Shown here: positions 1 to 11,794 of the stretch, in pieces
How positions within the stretch are numbered: position 1 is the stretch's first letter
Layout: each line of letters opens with the position of its first letter
Assembly: GCF_040183065.1 (NCBI RefSeq)
Contig: NC_091127.1
Coordinates: 25,576,391 to 25,640,390, forward strand
Length of the DNA stretch: 64,000 bases
Direction: 5' to 3'
Source: Periplaneta americana
Lineage: Eukaryota > Arthropoda > Insecta > Blattodea > Blattidae
The notes under the pieces: model-generated
Database searches by the model: none
Seen by the model: the letters and a program-made list of their open reading frames with translations, nothing else
What the model was told of the DNA's origin: nothing
Position numbers and translations under genes: made by a program

Positions 1-62
1 ATGAATGAATGAGTGAATGAATGAATGAATGAATGAATGAATGAATGAATGAATGAATGAAT
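1..62. repeat. (TGAA)n microsatellite
   Basis: Nearly pure TGAA tetranucleotide run with one GTGA interruption. It starts at the window edge, so its full length is unknown. The complementary TTCA motif tails LINE-like sequence elsewhere in this window (25.35 kb), so this may be a retroelement tail. Confidence 0.95.
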
Positions 63-178
63 CTCATTTTATGTTGCATAAAAATGCATGGATTGGATTC
101 TAAAAATTAAAATATTATTTCAGAATATGTATGATAAAAACTTTCTTATGTTAAATTTTAACGTAGGCCTACCTTCTT

Positions 179-210
179 AACTGGTTCGACCTATTTTGGG
201 TCATCTTCAG
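179..210 (-). ncRNA. Hammerhead-ribozyme-like core at the end of a Penelope-like element
   Basis: Read on the minus strand there is a CTGAAGA box (204-210), a possible stem II of GACC/GGTC (188-191 with 199-202) around a 7-nt loop, then GAAC. This is the order of the hammerhead core (CUGANGA, stem II, GAA). Penelope-like retroelements are known to carry such ribozymes in their terminal repeats. The stop codon of the upstream frame falls in the stem II loop. I could not find a convincing stem I, so this may be a decayed or incomplete copy. Confidence 0.4.
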
Positions 211-697
211 AACTGGTCGTTGTTGGTCTTGGCGCCTCTTGTTTCCTCTGTGGGTGCGTTCGTAGTGTAGAGTCAAAGAGTGTTTGTGTTTTGAAATTGA
301 GTTGTGTGTTGAGAATATGGTTGGGGTGTGTTTTCGTGTGTCTGTATATTTCATATTGTTCTAGTGTGTTGAGTTTCTGGCTTTTTGGTTGGATGTGCAG
401 TATTTCCATGTCTGTGTTGATGTCTCTGTAGGTGTGGTTGGTATTTGTGATGTGTTCTGCATATGTGGATGTGTTTTGTAGTTTTGTTATGGCTGTGATG
501 TGTTCTTTGTAACGTGTTTGAAATGATCTGCCTATCTGTCCTATGTAGAAGTTGTTGCAGGTGTTACATTTGAGTTTGTATACGTCTGTGTGGTTGTATT
601 TGTTTGTTTGTGTTATTTGTGTGTTGAGATGTTTTTGTAGAGTGTTATTTGTTCTGTATGCTATGTTGTAGTTTAATTTCTTTATTTTTTTTTTCAA
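191..697 (-). pseudogene. Penelope-like element fragment: GIY-YIG endonuclease domain
   Basis: A 168-codon open frame runs on the minus strand and stops at 191. Residues 39-44 (VYKLKC) and 51-59 (YIGQIGRSF), followed by RYKEH at 62-66, form a GIY-YIG nuclease signature with the C-x2-C pair (C44, C47) typical of Penelope-like elements. Glutamates at 113 and 116 lie where the later catalytic acid is expected. In these elements the domain sits downstream of the reverse transcriptase and nicks target DNA. No reverse transcriptase is visible upstream of about 700, so this is a 5'-truncated copy. The methionine start is only where the frame opens. Confidence 0.8.
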
Positions 698-1030
698 ACT
701 GGTATTGAGTGAAACTATATTTACAAAATTTTCTCTAACACAAAAATGAACTCTTAAGAATATTGACTACAGTTTTATATTCAAATAATCTTGTTTAATT
801 TTGTAATGTACGATTTTATATTTTTCTATTACCTTAATGTGTATACTTTTATTTTTGCCTTTCCAATAACACTTCCAAGCAGAAACTTCGGCCTCTTCGG
901 GAGCCAGGAAGTTCATGCCCTAAAGATCTACTAAATATGCATGCAAGTATGCATTTAAAAATCTAAAAATATACCAATAAATATGCAATAATAAAATTCT
1001 GTATTTCTTGATATCACTAATAAATATGTA
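698..1030. other. AT-rich sequence without assignable gene
   Basis: AT-rich DNA between the Penelope-like fragment and a TAA run. No domain, inverted repeat or RNA gene recognised. Confidence 0.5.

Positions 1031-1094
<64 letters not shown>
1031..1094. repeat. (TAA)n microsatellite
   Basis: About 21 uninterrupted TAA units. An open frame across it on the minus strand encodes polyisoleucine and is an artefact. Confidence 0.97.
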
Positions 1095-1096
<2 letters not shown>

Positions 1097-1464
1097 GGTA
1101 ATAAATGAAATAATATTATAGGTCAAACTAGACGAGATTAAACCTATATTCATTATATTATAGCAACTATCGATTTCTAACTAAGCACATGCGATATTGA
1201 TTAATATCGTACGCGCAACATCCCGCAAGCCTTGAGAGCACCAATCCAAAACGATAGGAGCGAGTTTTGAAAGTGACATTGATCGAATCACTCATATAAA
1301 CATTAACCCAACTTCAAACCTTCCACTGGGAGCCACTTCCAAGATAAATTTCACGAACTACATAATCAACAACCTGTATTTAAAATAAAATAAATTCTGT
1401 CCATATTAATTTTAATATTTTAATAAATTCAGTTAATTTCCTATGTAAGGCTGCGTGTAGGCCT
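1095..1464. other. Unassigned intergenic sequence
   Basis: No recognisable gene or repeat structure between the TAA run and the 50-bp tandem pair. Confidence 0.5.
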
Positions 1465-1557
1465 GCCATCTGTTGCACTACTCGGGAACACGCTGAAAAG
1501 ATACTCACACTCGTGCCATCTGTTACAATTTTCGAGAACACGCTGAAAATACACTCA
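1465..1557. repeat. Imperfect 50-bp tandem duplication
   Basis: GCCATCTGTT starts at 1465 and again at 1515. The two units share GAACACGCTGAAAA and the following ACTCA with several substitutions, so this is a diverged two-copy tandem repeat. Confidence 0.7.
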
Positions 1558-1717
1558 TGTTTACCATTTCATTATCATTAAAGTACATAACAAGGAAAGA
1601 TATTAATAAAAACTCAAAACTTAGACACTTAATTATGGTCGAACAAAAACAGCTGCTGACGCTTTCTTCATAAACATACTCTCGTCTTAAATACTATCAT
1701 TATAAGATTGATGCATA

Positions 1718-2773
1718 GAGTGAATTGGGGACAGATGGCTATTGGGGGAAGATACTTATTTCTTTGTAGTTTCACATTCTTTCAAGAGAGAACGCCACGC
1801 GTATGTCTTCATGATCACTGAGACAGTTGAATGTTTGTAGAGTGGAAGCTAACTCATTTTGCCACGTGTTCTTGTTATGAGAAGAAGGAAATCAAGGAAA
1901 CAGCTCATTTTTCTGCTATGAAATAATTGCAAAGGCATGTTAAAATTTTAATACATCCTTGAATTCGTAATAACTATCAAAACCTTCGTAATGGATATTG
2001 TAGTCAAGGTTCTAAAGTTTGTATTGTTAACAACCAACGACCTTGTTCCGCCATCTTAGGTTGCGTCACAGCACTAGGCATCTTACCCCGATACTTGGGG
2101 AAGATGATCACTTTTTTCGGGGTAAGATGGCAACTTTTTGCAAAAGTTTAATTGTTTGTTTTATTGCAGGGAATGTGTAAACATTACGTAAGCTCCTCTG
2201 ATAGAAGTCAGTGGATTGAGGACAGTCTTCAACTTGCGATGTAACATGTTATAACAGAGTGTATGAACTGTTTAGAGCATCGCAAGCATACGGGATTTCT
2301 TACCGTCCCCTTAAACGCTTCCTAAAAACGAATGATGACAAAAAATCTACTGGATTGAATTCATTGTGTGCAAGAAGTGATTTCACGAGTCTTGCACACG
2401 GCAATAAAATACGTGCAATGACTGTGTTGCTAAGTAGTGATAAACGAGTGAGAAAGTGTCCATGAGCTCTAGATTAAGTCAGTTTTGTTATATACATGTA
2501 TGAAACCAAGTTCAGGTAAAATACATATATCAGTAAATGTATTAATTTCATTTGCCATCTTAACCGACTATCGGGGAAAGATGCCTACAGTGCAGGCAAG
2601 AAGAAAACCTGTATCTATAAACAAGGTAATTAATGTTTTCTGTTTTGTACCAAAAATATAGTTTCAAAATATCTTCCAGACTTTGATATTTCAATATGAA
2701 ATTCAAAACTAAATGAACAGTATCTTAAACTTTCAATCATAGAAAAAGTCAGGCATCTTCCCCCGATCCACTC
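1718..2773 (+). mobile_element. Pogo/Tigger-like DNA transposon, TA target duplication
   Basis: The ends are inverted. The right end reads (reverse complement) GAGTGGATCGGGGGAAGATG, and the left end is a diverged version starting GAGTGAATTGGGG. Both are flanked by TA (1716-1717 and 2774-2775), as in Tc1/mariner/pogo elements. The motif CATCTTMCCCCGAT or its complement recurs inside near 2077, 2094, 2117, 2554 and 2571, probably as repeated transposase-binding sites. An internal helix-turn-helix coding remnant (2259-2465) supports the pogo assignment. At 1056 bp it is too short for a full transposase. Confidence 0.7.
2259..2465 (+). pseudogene. Pogo-type transposase N-terminal HTH remnant
   Basis: A 68-codon frame begins with RASQAYGISYRPLKRFLK at about residues 6-23. 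That resembles the psq/CENP-B type helix-turn-helix at the N-terminus of pogo-family transposases (alanine-containing helix, YGI turn, basic recognition helix). The rest has no DDE triad and the frame ends quickly. It sits wholly inside the TA-flanked element, so it is best read as a relic of that element's own transposase. Host psq-domain genes are the alternative, but the position argues against them. Confidence 0.55.
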
Positions 2774-2775
2774 TA

Positions 2776-3379
2776 ATATACTATTTTGTTATTATTTCAT
2801 CGTTATTGATTTTATAGGCCTATTACAATTTCCTCATACATAACTGAATGCCCACTGCCTGGAGTCGATTTTATGAAATTTTAGCCTTTAGTCAAATAAG
2901 ATATAACTTACAGCGCTAGATATTCGAATGGTGAAGGCAATACGTGGTGCAATTAACTTCTTCGGGACATTCTAAATTTATTGCAGCGAGTTACGTGACA
3001 TAAAATCCATTCACATGGATTCCAGAACGCCGAGAGGAAACCACAGGACCAGCGAGCTAGCGTCAGACGCCCCCAGCCCTAATGAAACCTTTGAGTGGAG
3101 CAATGTCTGAAAAATTAATGACGGAATAAACAAAAATGAAAAAGCCATTTCCTCTTCGCGGGACGCACCTCGTTTGTTTTTATGATGACAAAAATGTAGC
3201 GAGAATCGGTTGCTATGCGACGCCTGCAACTCGGGATATGTGGGAGTTTGAATTGGAGTCTGGGAGTTTCACACATTTGCAGGGAGTTTTTATCGGAAAT
3301 AACAAAAAAAAAAAGAGAGAGAGAGAAATTTCTACCATCGGTATATTTTTATAATATATATTTCACTTCCTTGCATGCG
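2776..3379. other. Unassigned sequence
   Basis: Relatively less AT-rich stretch with short overlapping frames on both strands around 3011-3354. None resembles a known domain. A short GA-rich run occurs at 3314-3328. Confidence 0.5.
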
Positions 3380-3559
3380 TTTATCAACAATAATCTCACT
3401 AGACGTTTTGATTTATCTAGAGAAAATCAAAACTCGAGTGGGATTTAATTGACTATTACACGATTAGAAGAAAGTATATAAAGATTAGAAGTAACGAAGT
3501 ACTCCAATACAATAAAATATTAATTGACTTACGAAAATACAACTGTCTTCAAAGTACAG

Positions 3560-3625
3560 GAAGTCTCAGGTTCGATTCCCGCTCGAGGTTGTGAAATTTT
3601 TCTTTCATACCATGGCATGATTGTG
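3560..3625 (+). mobile_element. SINE-like fragment with Pol III B-box
   Basis: AGGTTCGATTCCCGC (about 3570-3584) fits the tRNA B-box consensus GGTTCRANNCC and is followed by a T-rich body. No clear A-box lies at the right distance upstream, so only part of a tRNA-derived SINE may remain. It lies in a part of family A absent from the other copy. Confidence 0.4.
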
Positions 3626-3976
3626 ATTGTAATAGTATTTAAATTCATTAATATGTCACATCAACGGACGTGTATACGTCACCAAACATCGTAAGATGAA
3701 GATTACATTTGTATTATTGTACCATCTCAGCATTACAAATATTACGCTAGATGCATGCTAGATGGCAGTAGTGTCTTTATACAGACACTGTAATGATTAC
3801 TATTCAAAAAATCTTAATATTAAACAATCTCTGATACGTGACTATCCATAATATCATATAGCAGAGTTCTTTTTATCCTCTCAGAGCAGAAGCTATAAAA
3901 TAACCTAACTAATATACACAAGTGTTAGAAAAGTTTTAATTAACGACGATGACATAAAAAATAAACATGAATAATT

Positions 3977-4168
3977 TTAAAAGGAATAATTATTGAGTGT
4001 ACAATTTTCAAATTTGAATGTGGTTGGTGGTTCAATTGATGTTATATTGGACGTGTGCATAATAGAAGTGGAACTCGTTGATTTAGGCCTACATGGTGTA
4101 TTCAACTTATTCAGGATTTCTGAATGGTGCTCTTCGTTTATTTGTAAATCGGATTTCAGAAGATGCAT
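3977..4168 (-). other. 63-codon frame conserved between family A copies
   Basis: This frame in copy A1 and the frame at 46406-46597 in copy A2 encode peptides that are almost identical (starting MHLLKSDLQ, ending NNYSF) with no frameshift. No known domain is recognised. It may be open by chance in a recently duplicated repeat or be a relic of an element protein. Confidence 0.2.
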
Positions 4169-4439
4169 AGGTATGATCAGTCATTTTTATTAATTCTTGT
4201 TCTTGAATGCCAATGCGAGTCATATTTGAAACTGCTGTGCATCGACTGGAGTGGTTTGTAATTTTATATATATTTTTGACGTCCAGACCAGCGCAGTTTC
4301 AAATGTTGGCAAACAAAGAAACAAATGCTAGGGACGCGATAAAATTGTGCGATAAGCAGCCATGATTGGCTGAAATACGTCCTTTCGTACCGTTTTATTG
4401 GTCAAAAGTAGTATGACGTAGTAAGAGTGTAATAGTCAC

Positions 4440-4966
4440 TAAATAAAATCTCATTTTCAATAAAATAATACTATCATAAAAAATGTATTACTGTGTTACG
4501 AAGCTTTCCGGTTTTGTAACCGTGTCAAAAATTTAATATACTAAAAAATTAGAAACTACTTTCAGCTTGCAACATCACAGCGATGTTATTCGAAACATAC
4601 TCTGTTTCGTCTTTTACGCTTAGCTAGCCCAATTAATGATTCCAATCCAGTTGAGTCTCGAAAGAGTAGATGAAACTTCAGGCCTTGCAGAACTCTTTCT
4701 TACGTATACATATAAATATATTATACAGAGTGGATGGTAATTTCTGAACCAAAATTTAAGAGGTGATTCTATATGTTAAATATACCTAACAAAACTTTTA
4801 TTAAACTTTTCCTTCGATGAAGCACCGTTAAGCGGGAAAAAGAATAGTCTTTGCCCAATGTTTGCAGCTCTATTGCGGTTATAGTCCGAGAGGAATGGTT
4901 GATTGCTACACAAGAAGATAGGTAAAAGTAATCTGAACAGTTTTTATTTACTTATTTATTCATTTA
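4440..4966. other. Unassigned sequence before Helitron-like element
   Basis: No gene seen. Near 4730 the words ACAGAGTGGATGGTAATTTC look like a transposon end, but no partner was found. The last about 25 bases are TTTA-like, as is the sequence beyond the adjacent element. Confidence 0.45.
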
Positions 4967-5847
4967 CTAGCCGTACCCGTGCGCTCCGCTGCACCTGTTA
5001 GAAATAAATATAAAGTAATTACACAATTAAAATAGGATATCTGGTCCAGGGAACATTCGTGTTTAATAGAAGGATAAATCGTTTAATATGTCACTTAATT
5101 TAAATTGTATTTAAATAATTAAAATGCGATCATTTTGGTCCAGAGACCACTCATTTGGTGCAATGACAATTCCTTTAACATATTTTTTAATTGTTATTAC
5201 ATGCACATAATTAAAATATGATCATTTGGTTCAGAGAACATCCGTTTTTGGTGCAATTTGATACCATCAAAATTTTGCTTGGAATGAAACGTATCGGAAA
5301 TCATTTTTAAAGAAACTTTTGTTATGGAACATTTTTCACAAAAATTAATAATAAGGGAGATATTTCGATTTATTTAATTCAAGTCCCTTTATAACCTCCC
5401 TTTTAAATAAAGTATTTTGAATGTCATATAGCCTAAAATCTAAGTTACAACGAACTTAATTTATATTTCAATTTTCATATAAATCGGTTCAGCCATTATC
5501 GCGTGAAAAGGTAACAAACATCCAGACAGACAGACATACAAACAAAAATTTGAAAAGAGCGATTTTCGGTTTCAGGATGGTTAATTATACATGTTAACAC
5601 CAATTATTTTTGGAAAATCGAAAATTACCAGAAAAATTTTGGCTGCAGATTTATTATCGGTTCAGCCATTATCGCGTAAAAAGGTAACAAACATCCAGAC
5701 AGACAGACAGACAGACATACAAACAAAAATTTCAAAAAAGCGATTTTCGGTTTCAGGATGGTTAATTATACATGTCAACACCAATAATTTTTGGAAAATC
5801 GAAAATTACCAGAAAAATTTTGGCTACAGATTTATTATTAGTATAGA
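4967..5847 (-). mobile_element. Helitron-like element, copy H1
   Basis: On the minus strand it begins TCTATACTAATAATAAATCT and ends GCACGGGTACGGCTAG. It is flanked by A on the 5' side and T on the 3' side, which is the Helitron rule (TC...CTRR inserted between A and T, no target duplication). The other complete copies in the window obey the same rule. The 5' part is duplicated in tandem (5485-5657 and 5658-5838, period 173). There is no Rep/helicase coding, so it is non-autonomous. A Helentron-like class or another rolling-circle relative is possible. Confidence 0.7.
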
Positions 5848-6890
<1,043 letters not shown>

Positions 6891-7289
6891 ATTAAACCGT
6901 GTAGCCATGAATTTAAATTGAATAATAGCGAAGATCGTTGAAATAAATTGCCACTCAGCGCACGTTACGTGGTACCGAGTGAGTACAGCAGAGGGGGAGG
7001 GGAAGGTAAGGAGTACAGGTCGCGCTTTGCTTAGAGTTATTGCAATAGCCGTGATGTCGCCAAATGCTTCATAGAAACATAACGATTTTCTCTAAAACGA
7101 TGAATGTTAGAAAAAAACTTATTAAGATTTTTCAAATCTCTCCTCATGACTATAACAACAATGACCTCAAGCCTCTCAGCAGTAAAAATATAAGCAGGAG
7201 GTTATACCAACATCACAAACATAATGGTGAGAAATTTGAAGGCACTATTAAGATATTTCTAGTGATAATTGTTGTATGTCATTTTGTCC
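6891..7289. other. Unassigned sequence
   Basis: Contains a 136-codon frame starting at 7064 that has no recognisable domain and runs on into a SINE on the other strand. It is probably not a gene. Confidence 0.4.
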
Positions 7290-7442
7290 TAGTATATCAT
7301 TTTAGGCCAACCTCCCCTGATGGCTTGCGTTCACAACTGATGAAAAACCTCAGTCAGATTGTCCGATCACGGGGTTTGAACCGGGATCTCTCGAATGTGA
7401 ATCTCAAACGCTACTGCCTGAGCCAACTCGCTCGGCAATACA
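7290..7442 (-). mobile_element. tRNA-derived SINE
   Basis: On the minus strand the head GAGTTGGCTCAGGCAGTAGC contains a good A-box (TGGCTCAGGCAG). GGTTCAAACCCC about 45 nt later is a B-box. The body then continues to about 7290. The spacing is that of a tRNA. The cloverleaf is not complete, so this is a SINE head and not a functional tRNA. No target duplication was found. Confidence 0.65.
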
Positions 7443-8424
7443 ATTACGTTTTATTACAAATTGAATTATTTTGAAAAATTGTTCAGTGTCGCTTTTAGTT
7501 ATTACTAACGTAATTTTTTAACAACTGAAGTGTGGACAGCGATTCAGTAACAGTTTCAATGGGTTTATAACATACAATTGGTCTATTGGAAATTAAATTA
7601 AATTTTGTCATTTTAATTAAACGTTACTGACTGAAATCGTAGAACTGTAAGTGGTTTTGCAATTCAATTCAATAAACCTGTTAATTAAATTTTTATATTC
7701 ACGGCTGCTTAGCTCTCGTATTCTAAAGCAAGAATTTCATAACTGACAGAACTCATATTTTAAAATATAATATTCTTTTGTTAAACATTCGAGATTTAAA
7801 ATTCAAATTGTACGGATGAAAGCTTAAACTAATCCTGCAAGACATATAAGAAATATAGTTCGCAAGTTCAGACTCTGACAATGAAGGTGAATTTTAAAGA
7901 GATGGAAATTAATATCAGGGATATATTCGGAAAGTAAGTTCATGGCACGGAATGGAATAGTTTAAAGTACGTGTAATTCCATCACCCAAGTTTTAAGACT
8001 GAAGATATCAATAATGTTTGAATCATCTAAATATATTTCTATATTAGTTTTCAAGATCCTGAAGGCTTCTGTTAAAATGTGAATTAAGGACAGAAAACGG
8101 ATCCATTCTAACTGAAGTATTCAGAGACAAACTAATCCACATCTGTCTCTATTCTCCCATTTTCTAGAAAAATACAGCTTGAAATTCTGGAAATAAATTA
8201 ATTTTGAATAATAGGCCAAACTAAAAGTTTTCTTTTGTTTCTCTCCTGTAAAATGTGCCTTACTATGTCATTAATTCATAGCTTTCTGCCCAAGAGCAGG
8301 TCTTTATTTGTAAACCCAGCATTTTCCAATCTTTCCTATTTTCTGTCTTCTTCTTAGTCTCAGCATATTATGTATTCTTTATTTCTCCGAATCAAATTAT
8401 TTTCTTTTGATTATGATCTTTTAG
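7443..8424. other. Unassigned AT-rich sequence
   Basis: Roughly 1 kb with no long frame, inverted repeat or RNA signature that I recognise. Confidence 0.5.
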
Positions 8425-8836
8425 ATGAGATGATATGAGGTATGAGATGAGATGAGATATGAGATTAGATGAGATATGAGATGAAATATGAGATGAGATA
8501 TGAGATGATATGAGATATGATAAGATGAGATGAGATATGATGAGGTGAGATGAGATATGATGAGGTGAGATGAGATGAGATATGATGAGGTGAGATGAGA
8601 TGGGATATGATGAAATGAGATGAAATGGGATATGATGAGATGAGATATGAGATGAGATATGAGATGGTGAGATATGAGATGAGATGAAATGAGAGATGAG
8701 ATATGATGAGATGAGATGAGATATGAGATGAGATATGATGAGATGAGATGAGATGAGATATGGTGAGATGAGAGATGAGATATGATGAGATGAGATGAGA
8801 TGAGATGAGATGAGATGAGATGAGATGAGATGAGAT
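8425..8836. repeat. GATGA/GATAT low-complexity tract
   Basis: About 410 bp of imperfect ATGAG/ATGAGATGATG units. The 175-codon minus-strand frame (8392-8919) encodes SSHLI-type repeats and is an artefact of the tract. Confidence 0.95.
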
Positions 8837-8894
8837 TGGGTCGACGTCCTCATTGTATAATCAAGACTATATGTAGTCAACGATAGGTACAGTA

Positions 8895-8941
8895 TTTGTT
8901 GATTCAGTTTCATTTTCATTAAAACAGTTGCATTCTACATC

Positions 8942-8995
<54 letters not shown>

Positions 8996-9284
8996 CAATC
9001 TCTGATACATGACTATCCATAATATCATATATCACAAGCTATAACATAACCTAAATATTATAAACAAGATAAATTATAGAAAAGTTTTAATTAACAATGG
9101 TGAAATAAACATTAATCATTTTAAAATGTACAATTATTGAAACTACAATGTTGGCAAACAAGGAAATAAATGCTAGGGAGGTGATAAAAATTGTAGGATA
9201 AGCAGCCATGATTGGTTGGAACACGCCGTTCCGTACCCTTTTATTGATCAAAAGTAAAATGGCGTAGTAAAAGTGTAATAGTCA
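8895..9284 (+). repeat. Dispersed repeat family A, copy A3 (internally deleted)
   Basis: TTTGTTGATTCAGTTTCATT at its start matches the complement of 46970-46990. The following ACAATCTCTGATAC and the end GTGTAATAGTCA match copies A1 and A2. Roughly 280 bp of the A1 middle is missing. An (AT)n run replaces sequence near its start. Confidence 0.7.
8945..8991. repeat. (TA)n microsatellite
   Basis: About 23 TA units inside family A copy A3. Confidence 0.97.
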
Positions 9285-9656
9285 ATGATATACATTTATT
9301 ATGACATCAATTCTGGCTAAAAAGTTAAACACGAAGGAATCCCATGAAGGAATAAAAAAGAAATCATTGTTCTCATTACCCGTTCCTAGAACGCATTTTA
9401 CAGATCACAATGAATCGAATTTAATTTTATGTTCTTTTGTCTTAGTGCAAGTTCAAACGAAGTACACCTGAAGTGCTGTGATCGAGCTGTAACGTAATAA
9501 CCGTTTTCCTTTTCTCTATTCCCTATAGGTCTCCTATTCGTACCTCCCATTATCCCTTGCGTTCGAACAATGAAGTTTGCGGTCTTAAAGTTATATGGTC
9601 TGTGTAAACCAATCAAGCTAAGTTGTATTCTTCTTAGTGTTGGATTCGACCAGTCT

Positions 9657-9660
<4 letters not shown>
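9285..9660. other. Unassigned sequence
   Basis: No convincing gene. A 108-codon minus-strand frame (9398-9724) owes its start to the neighbouring CT run, which it reads as arginine-glutamate repeats. Confidence 0.45.

Positions 9661-9715
<55 letters not shown>
9661..9715. repeat. (CT)n microsatellite
   Basis: About 27 uninterrupted CT units. Confidence 0.97.
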
Positions 9716-9717
<2 letters not shown>

Positions 9718-10687
9718 GCACCACTTAGTAAGTAACGTCCTTATCATTTATTTATTTCTTCTCATTTGGTTTTTATTTTCAAATTAAGAATTCGTTATCA
9801 TAAATTAGTGCTTCTCCGGTTGGCAAATTATTTCTTTTTCCAGATTTGTAACCTAATTTTAATTCTTCATAAATCTTTGTTATGTGCGTAGTATATGTTA
9901 CTTCAATTAAATTTATGTTATTATGATAATATAATATTTTGTAGCGTACGGGCTATTCCATCTCAAATCGACCGAATATAGAAAAAATTGACCTTGCACT
10001 TTTTAAATACAATGAAACTTGTTCTGTCCGTAGACAACTGTGATACAATGCTTTGTGCAAAGTCTGAGGCATCAGAACTTCATAGTGTTTAAATTTAAAA
10101 TATTTTAATTTATCGTATTTTCATAAAATTAGCAAATTTAAACTGTTGTGGCTCCGAAACCCTTTCACCCAATGATCAAAATCATGATTTATTTTGATGC
10201 TGAAAAGTTAAAGTTTATATTGACATGTAAACAGTTTCTCTTACTTTTTATAGAAATGGAGAAATTTAGATTTTTCTTAATTAAGACACCTTTGCCCACG
10301 AAAAAATATTTTTAAAATATTTGGTTAGATTCAGCATTGAAAGTACAAATAAACACGTATTTTTTACTAGTGCAACGTTAATAAGATAGTATTGAAAAAT
10401 CAAATAAAGAAAATAAATAGTACGCGCGAGCTAACCAGCTGACTGTGAGGCGGGAGCTAACCTAGGCAAGCAAGGCCAGGAGACATAAACACGTGATGTT
10501 TCGACTAGTAGCGCATAGCTGGGTTAGCTTTATCACAAGTTTTCATAAACACAGGAGTAAATTGACGCCCAATGCTCGCTTATCTTCATCTCTCGGCCAG
10601 AGCTTGCTGTGTTGCGCCTTTCAAGTCTAGGCGTGTGAATATAATTTATTTAATACCCCCGAAACTTATTACCGCGACACTAAGCAA

Positions 10688-11150
10688 ACAATGCCGAATC
10701 CCTCTTTCACAATAGCCCTGCCAAGACTCTGGAATTCGTTACCTGCTAGCATCAGGGACTGTCGAAATAAAATTCAATTCAAACGCAAACTTACTAGGCA
10801 CTTGGTCAGTAATTGAGACTCGTTCAGACATGGCTTCTTGTAAATAGTTCTCTTAATCTATCACAAAATATTTCAATATCCGGTAATTTCATCACTATAG
10901 AATTTTGTTATTGTAGGCTTAATTTGTAATTTAGTAAATACAAAAATATTCTTTGTTCTTAACTTTTATGATAAAATGTCTAGCTTTCATTAATCAGGTA
11001 AGCTTGTCGTACTTTAATTTTTATTGTAATTGTAATTGTAAATTTAATATTAATTGTAATCTTATTGTTGATGTTACAGTTGTAGTCCCCTGGTAGAGGG
11101 GCAGAGAAGGCCTGACGGCCTTATCTCTACCAGGTTAAATAAATAAATAC
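10688..11150 (+). pseudogene. LINE 3' end (C-terminal codons plus 3' UTR and hairpin)
   Basis: Codons near 10711-10820 read PRLWNSLPASIRDCRNKIQF and then an FKRKL-type end. This is the usual C-terminus of Jockey/CR1-type LINE ORF2 (W/Y-N-SLP ... FK..L..YL). About 270 bp of UTR follows, then the hairpin at 11089-11134 and a TAAATAAATAAATA tail. It is the 3' stub of a 5'-truncated copy. Confidence 0.7.
11089..11134 (+). ncRNA. LINE 3'-terminal stem-loop
   Basis: CCTGGTAGAG pairs with CTCTACCAGG, and within it AAGGCC pairs with GGCCTT around a TGAC loop. The hairpin directly precedes the TTAAATAAATAAATA tail. The same architecture recurs at 15946, 16255, 16552, 22384 and 40948. Some LINE reverse transcriptases recognise such 3' structures; that role here is inferred. 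Confidence 0.65.
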
Positions 11151-11591
11151 TAAATACTAAATAATGCAAGGTTTTTTCTCAATATTTTCTTACATTTTTA
11201 CAAATGGGCAAAAAGCCTAAAGTTAAGTAAAATCAGATTATCTGTCTGTCTGCATACAATAAAAATAAGGATTACTTCTTTCTTATCATAACCTACCAAA
11301 TGTTAGCTTCAAAATGAGCCCTCGTTCATTGTTCTGCAGTAAATGATTCCAGAGTTCTGAGCTCTGAAAGAGGCTTGTTTTTCTAAAGTACGCTAAATTT
11401 GTCGCCCAACAATACGAAAACCGTTTGACTTTCGATAGTATATTTTTGCAAATGCACTCTCCTCAGCACCTTGTATAAATAGGGAAAAAATTAGAGTATA
11501 AAAAAATGCGAGGTTTTTTACTGATCGATTTCATATGGAATAGCCCGTACACAATATCATTTCAATAATATTATAAACTTTTTCCTTACAT

Positions 11592-11715
11592 AGTGTGAAC
11601 CGTAAGTAATGCCACTAATTCCATGGAGTTATTCTTTGAGATATTTTAAACACAAAACTTTAATATAATTTTGCTCGTTTTTGCTTCCTTTTGGAAACAA
11701 AAATTATTTTATATC
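11592..11715 (+). repeat. Dispersed repeat family B, copy B1
   Basis: Contains GTTATTCTTTGAGATATTTT and AATTTTGCTCGTTTTTGCTT, shared with 24423-24550 (same strand) and 26228-26336 (opposite strand). Class unknown. Confidence 0.65.
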
Positions 11716-11794
11716 GATGGCCCAGTTCAGAAGGGAAACAACTCAAAATTTAAAGTTTTGCGAAACCTGCATTTTTATTTTGGTCATTTAAAAT

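Larger units (their letters stand above)
3380..4439 (+). repeat. Dispersed repeat family A, copy A1
   Basis: The start (TTTATCAACAATAATCTCAC) and much of the body match 46046-47434 in the opposite orientation, and the second half matches 8895-9284. The right end is GTGTAATAGTCAC. It contains an inverted pair of GAAACTGC/GCAGTTTC around 4230-4300. Class is unknown; no terminal inverted repeat is obvious. The 3540-3710 stretch differs from the other copy and holds a tRNA-like B-box. Confidence 0.75.
9949..11547. mobile_element. TA-flanked inverted-repeat DNA element with inserted LINE tail
   Basis: Left end CGGGCTATTCCATCTCAAAT and right end (complement) CGGGCTATTCCATATGAAAT form imperfect terminal inverted repeats. 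TA lies on both sides (9947-9948, 11548-11549). At 1.6 kb it has no transposase frame. It contains a LINE 3' fragment at about 10688-11150 that must have inserted later or been captured. The TA duplication suggests a Tc1/mariner-superfamily relative, but the superfamily is not proven. Confidence 0.7.

Noticed and set aside
8392-8919. 175-codon minus-strand frame
   Set aside because: Composed of SSHLI-type repeats from a GATGA tract.
9398-9724. 108-codon minus-strand frame
   Set aside because: Its start is the CT run read as arginine-glutamate repeats; the rest has no recognisable domain.
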